Origin: Avena insularis
Lineage: Eukaryota > Streptophyta > Magnoliopsida > Poales > Poaceae
Assembly: GCA_023614405.1 (NCBI GenBank)
Contig: JAJUPC010000235.1
Location: forward strand, 461,805-525,804
Reading direction: 5' to 3'
Length of the DNA: 64,000 nt
Shown one piece after another: positions 51,760 to 61,679 of this stretch. The notes beneath the pieces are model-generated. The model did no database searches. It had not been told where the DNA came from and saw nothing but the letters and a program-made list of their open reading frames with translations. The translations under genes were made by a program, and so were the position numbers. The number at the start of each line of letters is the position of its first letter. Position 1 is the stretch's first letter.

Positions 51760-52340
51760 AAATAAGGGAAGTGCACGCAGGATAAATAGGACAGTTCTTC
51801 GAAAGTACATAGGTGTGTATCCGTGTAGAAAGAAGTTTTCTATATGACTATACGGGAAGTGCACTTAGAGTACATAGGGCAGTTCTTCGAAAGTCCATAG
51901 GTGCGTATCCGTGTAGAAAGTAGTTTTCTATATGACTATACAGGCAGTGAACTTAGAGTGCAGGGTTGTCCCGCATTCGTTAGGGGCTAGTATAGTTTCT
52001 AGGTTAAGCGATTACTGCGTGGTGAGGATGCGTAGTGCTTGAATACAAACCCTGTACTGTAGCATTACATAGAAGCGGTGCAATTGTCGAAATAAAGCGA
52101 TTACCACGGGACAAATAGTGCCTTGAGGATAATAAATGGCAGTTCTTCGAAAGTACATAGGTGTGTATCCGTGTAGAAAATAGTTTTCTATATGACTATA
52201 CGGGCAGTGCACCTAGAGTACATAGGGCAGTTCTTTGAAAGTACATAGGTGTGTATACGTGTAGAAAGCAGTTTTCTATATGACTATACAAGTAGTGCAC
52301 TTAGAGTGCAGGGTCGTCCCGCATTCGTTAGGAGCTAGTA
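51760..52340. repeat. Satellite C higher-order copy, left member of a 2.24-kb-spaced pair (altered)
   Basis: Private variants ATTATCTAAATAAGGG, GAGGATGCGTAGTGCTT, GACAAATAGTGC, GTAGAAAATAG and CGTTAGGAGCTAG recur about 2,238 bp to the right. In this copy the CAG-containing words between them are altered (for example GGCGATCTG for GAGCAGTGCA, ACCACGGGACAAATAG for CACGCAGGACAAATAG). Confidence 0.8.
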
Positions 52341-53997
52341 TAGTTTCTAGGTTAGGCAATGCACGTGGCTTAGGAAGCTAATTGCTTCGAACAGAAACCA
52401 GTGTACCTGCAGCATTAATAGAGCAGTGCAATTGTCGAAATAAGGGCAGTGCACGCAGGATAAATAGGACAGTTCTTCGAAAGTACATAGGTGTGTATCT
52501 GTGTAGAAAGCAATTTTCGATATGACTACATGGGCGTGAACATAGAGTGCGAGGGTCGACTTAATCGTTAGGGGCTAATATAATTTCTAGGTTAGGCGGT
52601 GCACAGCTAAGGATGTGATGCTTGAGCGAGAAACCAGTGTACCTGCAGCATTACATAGAGCAGTGCAATTGTCGACATAAGGGCAGTGCACGCAGGATAA
52701 ATAGGGTCGTTCTTCGAAGTACATACGTGTGTATACGTATAGAAAGCAGTTTTCTATATGACTATACGGGCAGTGCACTTAGAGTACATAGGGCAATTCT
52801 TCAAAAGTACATAGGTGTGTATCCATGTAGAAAGCAGTTTTCTATATGACTATACGGGCAGTGCACTTAGAGTGCAGGGTCGTCCCGCATTCGTTACGGG
52901 CTAGTATAGTTTATATGTTAGGCAGTGCACGTGGCTGAGGAAGTGCAGTGCTTTGAATAGAAACCAGTGTACCTGCAGCATTACATAGAGCAGTGTAATT
53001 GTCGACATAAGGGCAGTGCACGAAGGATAAATAGGGCAGTTCTTTGAAAGTACATAGGTGTGTAGCCATATAGAAAGCAGTTTTCTATATGACTATACGG
53101 GCAGTGCACTTAGAGTACATAGGGCAATTCTTCAAAAGTACATAGGTGTGTATCCGTGTAGAAAGCAGTTTTCTATATGACTATACGGGCAGTGCACTTA
53201 GAGTGCAGGGTCGTCCCGCATTCGTTACGGGCTAGTATAGTTTCTATGTTAGGCAGTGCACGTGGCTGAGGAAGCGTAGTGCTTCGAACAGAAACAAGTG
53301 TACCTGTAGCATTACATAGAGCAGTGCAATTGTCGACATCAGGGCAGTGCACGCAGGATAAATAGGGCAGTTCTTCAAAAGTACATAGGTGTGTATCCGT
53401 GTAGAACGCAGTTTTCTATATGACTATACGGGCAGTGCACTTAGAGTACATAGGGCAGTTCTTCGAAAGTACATAGGTGCGTATCCGTATAGAAAGCAGT
53501 TTTCTATATGACTATACGGGCAATGAACTTAGAGTGCAGGGTCGTCCCGCATTCGTTAGGGGCTAGTATAGTTTCTAGGTTAGGCAGTGCACGTGGCTGA
53601 GGAAGCGCAGTGCTTCGAACAGAAACCAGTGTACCTGCAGCATTACATAGAGCAGTGCAATTGTCGACATAAGGGCAGTGCACGCAGGATAAATAGGGCA
53701 GTTCTTCGAAAGTACATAGGTGTGTATTCGTATAGAAAGCAGTTTTCTATATGACTATACGGGCAGTGCACTTAGAGTACATAGGGCAATTCTTCGAAAG
53801 TACATAGGTGTGTATCCGTGTAGAAAGGAGTTTTGTATATAACTATACGGGCAGTGCACTTAGAGTGCAGGGTCGTCTCGCATTCGTTACGGGCTAGTAT
53901 AGTTTCTATGTTAGGCAGTGCACGTGGCTGAGGAAGGGCAGTGCTTTGAACAGAAACCAGTGTACCTGCAGCATTACATAGAGCAGTGCAATTATCT

Positions 53998-54580
53998 AAA
54001 TAAGGGAAGTGCACGCAGGATAAATAGGACAGTTCTTCGAAAGTACATAGGTGTGTATCCGTGTAGAAAGAAGTTTTCTATATGACTATACGGGAAGTGC
54101 ACTTAGAGTACATAGGGCAGTTCTTCGAAAGTACATAGGTGCGTATCCGTGTAGAAAGTAGTTTTCTATATGACTATACAGGCAGTGAACTTAGAGTGCA
54201 GGGTCGTCCCGCATTCGTTAGGGGCTAGTATAGTTTCTAGGTTAGGCAGTGCACGTGACTGAGGATGCGTAGTGCTTCGAATACAAACCAGTGTACCTGT
54301 AGCATTACATAGAGCAGTGCAATTGTCGAAATAAGAGCAGTGCACGCAGGACAAATAGTGCACGCAGGATAAATAGGGCAGTTCTTCGAAAGTACATAGG
54401 TGTGTATCCGTGTAGAAAATAGTTTTCTATATGACTATACGGGCAGTGCACTTAGAGTATATAGGGCAGTTCTTTGAAAGTACATAGGTGTGTATCCGTG
54501 TAGAAAGCAGTTTTCTATATGACTATACAATCAGTGCAGTTAGAGTGCAGGGTCGTCCCGCATTCGTTAGGAGCTAGTAT
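53998..54580. repeat. Satellite C higher-order copy, right member of the 2.24-kb-spaced pair (clean)
   Basis: Partner of 51760-52340, carrying the same private variants in standard satellite C vocabulary. Together with the 19.2/22.7-kb pair it gives a direct clean-versus-altered comparison. Confidence 0.8.
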
Positions 54581-57500
54581 AGTTTCTAGGTTAGGCAGTG
54601 CACGTGGCTTAGGAAGCGCATTGTGAACGAAACCAGCAGTACTGCAGCATTAATAGAGCAGTGCAATTGTCGAAATAAGGGCAGTGCACGCAGGATAAAT
54701 AGGACAGTTCTTCGAAAGTACATAGGTGTGTATCTGTGTAGAAAGCAATTTTCGATATTACTACATTGGCAGTGCACTTAGAGTGCAGGGTCATCCCACA
54801 TTCGTTAGGGGCTAGTATAATTTCTAGGTTAGGCAGTTCACGTGGCTGAAAAGCGATGCTTGACGAAACGATGTACAACATTACATAGAGCAGTGAAATT
54901 GTCGGCATAAGGGCAGTGCACGCAGGATAAATAGGGCAGTTCTTTGAAAGTACATAGGTGTGTATCCGTGTAGAAAGCAGTTTTCTATATGACTATACGG
55001 GCAGTGCACTTAGAGTACATAGGGCAGTTCTTCGAAAGTACATAAGTGCGTATCAGTGTAGAAAGCAGTGTACCTGTAGCATTACATAGAGCAGTGCAAT
55101 TATCGAAATAAGGGTAGTGCACGCAGGATAAATAGGGTAGTTCTTCGAAAGTACATAGGTGTGTATCTGTATAGAAAGCAGTTTTCTATATGACTATACG
55201 GGCAGTGCACTTAGAGTACATAGAGCAATTCTTCGAAAGTACATAGGTGTGTATCCATGTAGAAAGCAGTTTTATATATGACTATACGGGCAGTGCACTT
55301 AGAGTGCAGGGTCGTCCCGCATTCGTTACTGGCTAGTCTAGTTTCTATGTTAGGCAGTGCACGTGGCTGAGGAAGTGCAGTTCTTCGAACAGAAACCAGT
55401 GTACCTGTAGCATTACATAGAGTAGTGCAATCGTCGAAATAAGGGCAGTGCACGCACGATAAATAGGGCAGTTCTTCGAAAGTACATAGGTGTGTATCCG
55501 TATAGAAATCAGATTTCTATATGACTATACGGGCAGTACACTTAGAGTACATAGGGAAATTCTTCGAAAGTACATAGGTGTGTATCCGTGTAGAAAGCAG
55601 TTTTATATATGACTATACGGGCAATGCACTTAGAGTGCAGGGTCGTCCCTCATTCGTTACGGGCTAGTATAGGTTCTATGTTAGGCAGTGCATTAGAGAA
55701 GCCTTGATGCTTGAACAAAACCGATGCAACATTATATAGAGCGGTGCAATTGTCGAAATAAGGGCAGTGCACGCAGGATAAATAGGCCAGTTCTTCGAAA
55801 GTACATAGGTGTGTATCCGTGTAGAAAGCAGTTTTCTATATGACTATACGGGCAGTGCACTTAGAGTACATAGGGAAGTTGTTCGAAAGTACATAAGTGC
55901 GTATCCGTGTAGAAAGCAGTTTTCTATATGACTATACGGGCAGTGACCTTAGAGTGCAGGGTCATCCTACATTCGTTAGGGGCTAGTATAGTTTCTAGGT
56001 TAAGCGATTACCCGCGTCGGCGAGGAAGCGCGGTGCTTGAACAGAAACCAGTACTGCTGACATTACATAGAGCAGTGCAATTGTCGACATAAGGGCAGTG
56101 CACGGAGGATAAATTGGGAAGTTCTTCGAAAGTACATAGGTGTGTATCCGTATGAAAGCGGGTTTTCTATGACTATCGGGCGATTGCACTTAGAGTACAT
56201 AGGGCAATTCTTCGAAAGTACATAGGTGTGTATCCATGTAGAAAGCAGTTTTATATATGACTATACGAGCAGTGCACTTAGAGTGCAGGGTCGTCCCGCA
56301 TTCGTTACGGGCTAGTATAGTTTCTATGTTAGGCAGTGCACGTGGCTGAGGAAGTGCAGTGCTTGGAACAGAAACCAGTGTACCTGCAGCATTACATAGA
56401 GCAGTGCAATTGTTGAAATAAGGGCAGTGCACGCACGATAAATAGGGCAGTTTTTCCAAAGTATATAGGTGTGTATCCGTGTAGAAAGCAGTTTTCTATA
56501 TGACTATATGTGCAGTGCACTTAGAGTGCAGGGTCGTCCCTCATTCGTTAGGGGATAGTATAGCTTTCTAGGTTAGGTAGTGCACGTGGCTGAGGAAGTG
56601 TAGTGCTTCAAACAGAAACCAGTGTACCTGCACCATTACATTGAGCAGTGCAATTGTCGACATAAGAGAAGTGGACACAGGATAAATATGGCAGTTCTTC
56701 GAAAGTACATAGGTGTGTATCCGTTTAGAAAGCAGTTTTCTATATGACTATACGGGCAGTGCACTTATAGTACATAGGGAAGTTGTTCGAAAGTACATAG
56801 GTGCGTATCCGTGTAGAAAGCAGTTTTCTATATGACTATACGGGCAGTGCACATAGAGTGCAGAGTCGTCCCGCATTCGTTAGGGGCTAGTATAGTTTCT
56901 AGATTAGGCAGTGCATGTGGCTGAGAGCCTTGATGCTTGAATAGAAACCATGTACCTGCAGCATTACATAGAGCGATTGCAATTGTGAAATAAAGGCGCG
57001 TGCAGCGGGATAAATAAGGCGATTCTTCAAAAGTACATAGGTGTGTATCCGTGTAGAAAGCAGTTTTCTATATGACTATACGGCTAGTGTACTTAGAGTG
57101 CAGGGTCGTCCCGCATTCGTTAGAGGCTAGTATAGTTTCTAGGTTAGGCAGTGCATGTGGCTGAGGAAGCGTAGTGCTTCGAACAAAAACTAGTGTACCT
57201 GCAGCATTACATAGAGCAGTGCAATTGTCGAACTAAGGGCAGTGCCTTGGGATAAATAGTGCTTGAGGATAAATAGGCAGTTCTTGAAAGTACATAGGTG
57301 TATCACGTGTAGAAAGCGGTTTTCTTTATGACTATACGGGCAGTGCACTTAGAGTACATAGGTCAGTTCTTCGAAAGTACATAGGTGCGTATCCATGTAG
57401 AAAGCAATTTTCTTTATGATTATAGGGGCAGTGCACTTAGAGTGCAGGGTCGTCCCGCATTCATTAGAGGCTAGTATAGTTTTCTAGGTTAGGCAATGCA

Positions 57501-58150
57501 CGTGGCTGAGGAAGCACAGTGCTTCGAACAGAAACCAATGTACCTGCAGCATTACATAGAGCAGTACAATTATCAAAATAAGGGCAGTGCACGAAGGATA
57601 ACTAGGGCAGTTCTTCGAAAGTACATAGGTGTATATCCGTGTAGAAAGCAGTTTTCTATATGACTATACGGGCAGTGCACTTAGAGTACATAGGGAAGTT
57701 TTTCGAAAGTACATAGGTGCGTATCCATGTAGAAAGTAGTTTTCTATATGACTATACGGGTAGTGCACTTAGAGTCGAAGTAGTCCGCATTAGTTAGGGG
57801 CTAGTATAGTTTCTAGGTTAGGCAGTGCACGTGGTTGAGGAAGCGCAGTGCTTCGAAAAAAAACCCAGTGTACCTGCAGCATTACATAGAGCAGTACAAT
57901 TGTCGAAATAAAAGCAGTGCATGTAGGATAAATAGTGCACCCGGGATAAATAGGGCAATTCTTTGAAAGTACATAGGTGTGTATCCATGTAGAAAGCAGT
58001 TTTCTATATGACTATATGGATAGTGCACTTAGAGTGCAGGGTTGTCCCGCATTCGTTAGGGGCTAGTATAGTTTCTAGGTTAGGCAGTGCCGTTCTTTGA
58101 GAAACTCGATTAGCTTGAAAAAAACCGGTGTACTGCATCATTACATAGCC

Positions 58151-58660
58151 TTGATGCAATTGTCGAATTAAAGGAAGTGCAAGTAGTCAGCGATGCAGGC
58201 GATTACGCGAGGTTAAATATGGCGATTGCCTCATAGTAAACTAATTTGGCTGGATGAACTCATGAGCGGTGCATATATTTAAATAATGGCGGTCGGGGAA
58301 GAGTACGGTCATTGCATATTTGTTTGTGTTGGTAGAACACCACGGTTAAGTGGTTTCCTGAGATTGCATTTAGTGTAGAAGCGCGATGGTTCTAATATAA
58401 ACGATGTACACTTGAAGTGCTTTGTAACTTTTAAATAATCCGATTGCACTCAGGATAAATAGGGAAATTCTTCTAAAGTAAAGAGGTGTTCCTGCAGGAT
58501 AAGCGAAAGCAGTTTTCTATATGACTGCAAGTAATTTATTTATAAGGTAGTGCACGCTGCCTAACAAGTGCGATTCTGATGCTTCAAAATTAAACTAGAA
58601 TTGCGTAGCATTATAGAGCATGGCATGTATGAATATGATGGTAGTGCAGTTATAATACTG
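58151..58660. repeat. Decayed right edge of satellite C
   Basis: Module words survive only in pieces: ACTCAGGATAAATAGGG near 58450, AAAGCAGTTTTCTATATGAC near 58507, TAGTGCACGCTGC near 58546 and GTAGCATTATAGAGC near 58604. Unrelated or strongly mutated sequence separates them. The gradual decay contrasts with the abrupt left edge at 12733. Confidence 0.75.
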
Positions 58661-58771
58661 ATCGTACCACATTAGTTTGTTGTTTCTATTGCGATTCGAT
58701 GTATTAGGACTAATATTCTTGATTTGTACATAATGTAGTCCAAATGTCGTCACCTTCATGTGATATTTCGG
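58661..58771. other. Unique AT-rich sequence, nothing recognised
   Basis: This stretch between the last satellite C trace and the putative minus-strand exons shows no clear feature. Confidence 0.4.
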
Positions 58772-59215
58772 TCACCTGTATAAGACACTCTTAATTAAAA
58801 TGTATCTTATGCGATTGCACCAAAACATCACAGCAGACAATGGATTGAACAAATTGTGACTTGCTTTGCAATATATGCACCTGTAGAGACAAAGGTAGAA
58901 AACAAATATATTAGTTTAAGCATATGAGTTATATTTTTTGAGTGTTCAGTCATTTATTCTTACCAGGTAAAACTCTCACCTCGGTATTCAAGATATGGGT
59001 TTGCAAGCATGCTGATATCCCTCTCGTACAAAGGATTTCTTATATAGTGTGACCGAAATAATATACCTATTTTTAGATTTTGTAGCAGTGTTAGGTGTTT
59101 GTCTCATACACCAAGATTAGTATAAATCTATAGCATATTAACTTCTGTATATTGCTATTGTATAGTAAACTTATACATAAAGTAGTACCTTGGGTGTGTA
59201 AAGCAGCGTGGGCAT
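58772..59215 (-). CDS. Doubtful small spliced ORF, 64 residues, unknown function
   Basis: On the minus strand three short exons join in phase. Exon 59215-59189 encodes MPTLLYTPK with donor CCCAAG|GTACTA. Exon 59022-58964 encodes RDISMLANPYLEYRGESFT plus two bases, with donor ACCTG|GTAAGA. Exon 58880-58772 starts after TTTGTCTCTACAG and runs through CIYCKASHNLFNPLSAVMFW to TGA. The frame stays open across both joins and two donors are good, but the acceptor of exon 2 (ACGAG) is weak, the product is short and I recognise no family. It ends about 110 bp from the decayed satellite edge, so it could be the surviving 5' part of a longer gene. A TATA box and leader lie upstream (59447-59454). Confidence 0.22.
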
Positions 59216-59279
59216 GGCGAGATGCACTTGGCGATATTGATTTGCTCTTGAATTGGTAGATCCTTCTATATGTAATTCT

Positions 59280-59384
59280 CTAGTTGGCTTCACCTCTAGC
59301 TGAACAATTTGATTTGTATCTAATATTTCTTGGACCTATGATTCCATCTACAAGCATGTATTTTTTCATCGACCCGCTTAGCAT
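59280..59384 (-). other. Short upstream ORF in a leader-like sequence, 34 codons
   Basis: ATG at 59384 starts MLSGSMKKYMLVDG and ends at TAG 59282-59280. It lies about 60 bp downstream of a TATA box, in a leader containing CTCACACAGCTC and AGCCGCCACC. It is too short and isolated to call a gene; it could be an upstream ORF or chance. The rest of 59216-59440 has no other recognisable content. Confidence 0.2.
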
Positions 59385-59446
59385 GCTGCAAAATGGAAGG
59401 TGGCGGCTTCTGAGCTGTGTGAGACTAGGTGTGGTTATTGTATGTC

Positions 59447-59454
59447 TTTATATA
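59447..59454 (-). promoter_or_regulatory. Candidate TATA box (TATATAAA), minus strand
   Basis: TATATAAAG on the minus strand is preceded by GGAAACCCTAG, a sequence common near plant transcription starts, and followed by a C/A-rich leader. It would drive the doubtful small minus-strand ORF. The interval 59500-59898 shows nothing else that I can support. Confidence 0.35.
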
Positions 59455-59898
59455 CAATTCCTTGGTTGTTCTAGGGTTTCCGTCTGGTGGGCCTTGTTGG
59501 GCTAAACTATCAGTGTAGATGTTGGAGTTCTTTGAAAACTTGGTTTGTACATGTACCGTTTGAGTTATATATTTTTCCATTGTATGGCTATATACTTATA
59601 GCAGATAATCATTATTTAATCTAATATTATTTTTCTATTGTAATTACAATATGTTCATGTTAAATATGTATATTGTGCACTAATCAAATCTCTAGGAGCA
59701 CAATGTCTATTGTTTATATTCTGGTAATTTAATTCCACATAGAATTTATAACAGTCAGTGCGTAGTTAAAGCACCGATAATAGTATTACGAGATAACAGC
59801 AGGACACAAACATTTTGTTTCAGTACATTGCAAATTCTAAATAGACATAAGAGAAAAACAAGTACATATTCTTAGAGACATCAGAAATAAGCAAATTA

Positions 59899-60924
59899 TC
59901 AATCGGAGTTTGATTGAGCTGACTCTCCTAATGCCTGGCTACTATGAATAATGATGTTCATGACAAACATCATTTCAGGGTTAAGCTGTGAATATTTTTT
60001 CACTGTAATCAGTATTGCTTGTCCAACACTGAGATTTGTAGTTTCAACGAAGTTCTTCCATGCGTCTTTGTTGAATGAGAAGCGGCCATCTTTTGTTGTT
60101 TTGTATGCCATGGTGTTGACATTACCACTTTCTCCTAAGCTTACTCCAACAAGACCTTCTTTAGCAATTTCAAGTGTAGAAATGAACTTTAATGGTAGTT
60201 TCTGAGTTGCAATAGAAGGAAGACGTTTTTTAGGAATAACATTATGAATGTATTAAACCAATGTGAAATCAATAAACAAATAAATAAAGTTATATTTAGA
60301 AACATACCATATTGTGTTGTTTAATGTTTGTTTTTGTCAAGCGAGTCACAAATATGACCCTACAAATGAATTGGCCGAGGGAAGATATCTAATAAGTAAT
60401 TTTCCTCGAGAATACAAGGGTGCATGTCTTGGAAAAAATTGTAGAATTAAGCACTTGGACGTTGCTGTTTTCATCATCACTGCTGCTGTTATCTTCTTCA
60501 GAATAAAAATATATCACAGTGAGCTTTGGACCTAGAGCTCCCAATGAAAAGAATAGGTGTGCTCCTGCACCGATCTTGTTCTCTGTGAAGAACCTTGTCT
60601 AACCTGGACCGGTAATGCGATTGTGCGTTCTTTGTGGACTTCAACATAATATGTTTTTCCAAGAGCTTGGAATTCCACTCCAAGTTCAGTGATGTCATTG
60701 AATTGCAACCTTAGATTGCATGGTATAGTCTGTGGAATGATTTAGTGAAGGAGAGGACTATTATGTTAACAAATATTAAGAAATTGATTTATATATATTG
60801 AAACATAGTGTATACATACCAGTGAATGCTCGAACCGGCCTTCTATGAGACGAACAATGAATTCTGAGCCTGAATGTCCTAAATTTTTACCACAGTGACC
60901 GAAACAAACTTGACATGGCGCCAT
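59899..60924 (-). pseudogene. Two-domain B3 (REM-like) DNA-binding protein pseudogene
   Basis: Three exons on the minus strand: 60924-60820 (35 codons from ATG, MAPCQVC...), 60729-60308 (422 nt) and 60240-59899. Intron 1 (60819-60730) has GTATGT...CACAG and phase 0. B3 domain 1 spans exons 1-2 (SEFIVRLIEGRFEHSL / TIPCNLRLQF... GKTYYVEVHK... TRFFTENKIGAGAHLFFSLG), followed by an acidic linker EEDNSSSDDEN. B3 domain 2 begins VIFVTRLTKTNIKQHNM and continues VIPKKRLPSIA to FNKDAWKNFVETTNLSVG. B3 domains bind DNA in plant nuclei; length would be about 289 residues. Damage: exon 2 is one base short of a multiple of three, with the frame changing near 60620-60640; TAG at 60601-60599, where B3 proteins usually have Trp; TAG at 60391-60389; and intron 2 (60307-60241) ends in AT, not AG. 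The family is clear; the exact subfamily is inference. Confidence 0.75.
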
Positions 60925-61490
60925 TTCTTCTGCAATAAAAATAGTTGTGTGTTTTAATAAATCTCTATACATATATAAAATAATTTATAATTTGTGCCTA
61001 GAATTTTTCTTATATTTTGTAATTATCTTTGCTTCTAATAATCGATTACGTAGATATGGTTCATTTAATTTGGAACTAATAAGTAGGGTTAATCTAGTAA
61101 TTAAACTACTATTGATGTTTGTCAAATTAAACAAATGAACTTTCTCATCATACCATTAAAAAAGTATAAGAACTTTAGTGTTAGTTCAACATCATATAGA
61201 TATATAGGTGTTCTATCTTTAACTCATACTAATGGACTCATATTTGTGAAAATGCAGACGGTATAAATCTGAGTACATTGATTTAGATCTGGAGGAATAT
61301 AAGCATGCAAACATTTTTGCTAATGTTTGTACAATGTAAACGATTTGCTAAAAATTAAGCGATGTTGGTTGCTTCTGCGAAAGGCGGGAGTGGTGAATCG
61401 ATGATCTTCGTTGAAGGCGGCGAGTTTGGCTAGGAGTTGGTTTCTTGGCGGTAGCGGGAGCGAGCTTTAGAGGAATTTGGAAAAGTAGTA
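60925..61490 (-). other. 5' leader and leader intron of the B3 pseudogene
   Basis: The coding exon is preceded by a clear acceptor (TTTTATTGCAG at 60930), then AAGAA and the ATG, so an untranslated upstream exon is implied. A C-rich stretch at about 61350-61490 (minus strand AAAGCTCGCTCCCGCTACCG) looks like that 5' exon. Its donor is not certain. The AT-rich sequence between is intron-like. Short open frames on the plus strand here have no support. Confidence 0.45.
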
Positions 61491-61515
61491 CTTAAATGGA
61501 TAGGTTGCATAACCG

Positions 61516-61522
61516 TTTTATA
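61516..61522 (-). promoter_or_regulatory. Candidate TATA box (TATAAAA) of the B3 pseudogene
   Basis: CTATAAAACGG on the minus strand lies about 30 bp before the C-rich leader that starts near 61490, the normal spacing for a plant TATA promoter. It supports a formerly regular gene and not a retrocopy, as does the presence of introns. Confidence 0.5.
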
Positions 61523-61679
61523 GAAAAGATACTATAATGCTAATTATTTCAGCGAAACCCTTTGTGTACTTCCGTTTTATGGGTTATCGGTAGATAGGAT
61601 AGGCGGTCTGAAAAGCGGAATGCAATCGTCGGTACACAGCGGTTTCAATATTTTGAACCGTTTAACGCAGCAGTTTCAT

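Larger units (their letters stand above)
12733..58150. repeat. Satellite C: about 45 kb of 243-bp (L) and 88-bp (S) modules
   Basis: Module L (243 bp) runs in order GGGCAGTGCACTTAGAGTGC, AGGGTCGTCCCGCATTCG, GGGGCTAGTATAGTTTCTAG, GGCTGAGGAAGCGCAGTGC, TTCGAACAGAAACC, CTGCAGCATTACATAGAG, AATTGTCGACATAAGGG, CACGCAGGATAAATAGGG, CAGTTCTTCGAAAGTACATA, GGTGTGTATCCGTGTAG and TTTTCTATATGACTATAC. Module S (88 bp) is L without about 155 internal bases, with CTTAGAGTACATAGGGCAG at the joint. The array starts abruptly with CGAAAAAAACCTGTGTACC. L and S mix in changing higher-order patterns. The many short open frames (repeated peptides such as YSHIENCFLHGYTPMYF) are by-products. From average spacing I estimate of the order of a hundred L modules. 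No family name is recognised. Confidence 0.97.

Noticed and set aside
13265..57000. Dozens of 60-108-codon frames with the peptide YSHIENCFLHGYTPMYF or its sense counterpart CIRVESSFLYDYTGSA
   Set aside because: Each is the same stretch of the satellite C module read in one frame; they start and stop at module variants and have no gene context.
1..58150. CRISPR-like repeat-spacer organisation
   Set aside because: The repeats are contiguous, with no unique spacers of constant length, and the neighbouring genes are plant nuclear families.
12733..58150. Telomeric or subtelomeric repeat because of TTAGGGG in GTTAGGGGCTAG
   Set aside because: The word occurs once per 243-bp module and never in tandem as a plant telomere repeat would.
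12733..58150. Ribosomal intergenic spacer repeats
   Set aside because: No 18S, 5.8S or 25S sequence is present, and protein-gene remnants flank the array.
59284..59505. Plus-strand 73-codon frame (alternative start)
   Set aside because: It starts at TTG, has no recognisable domain, and overlaps a better minus-strand TATA and leader.
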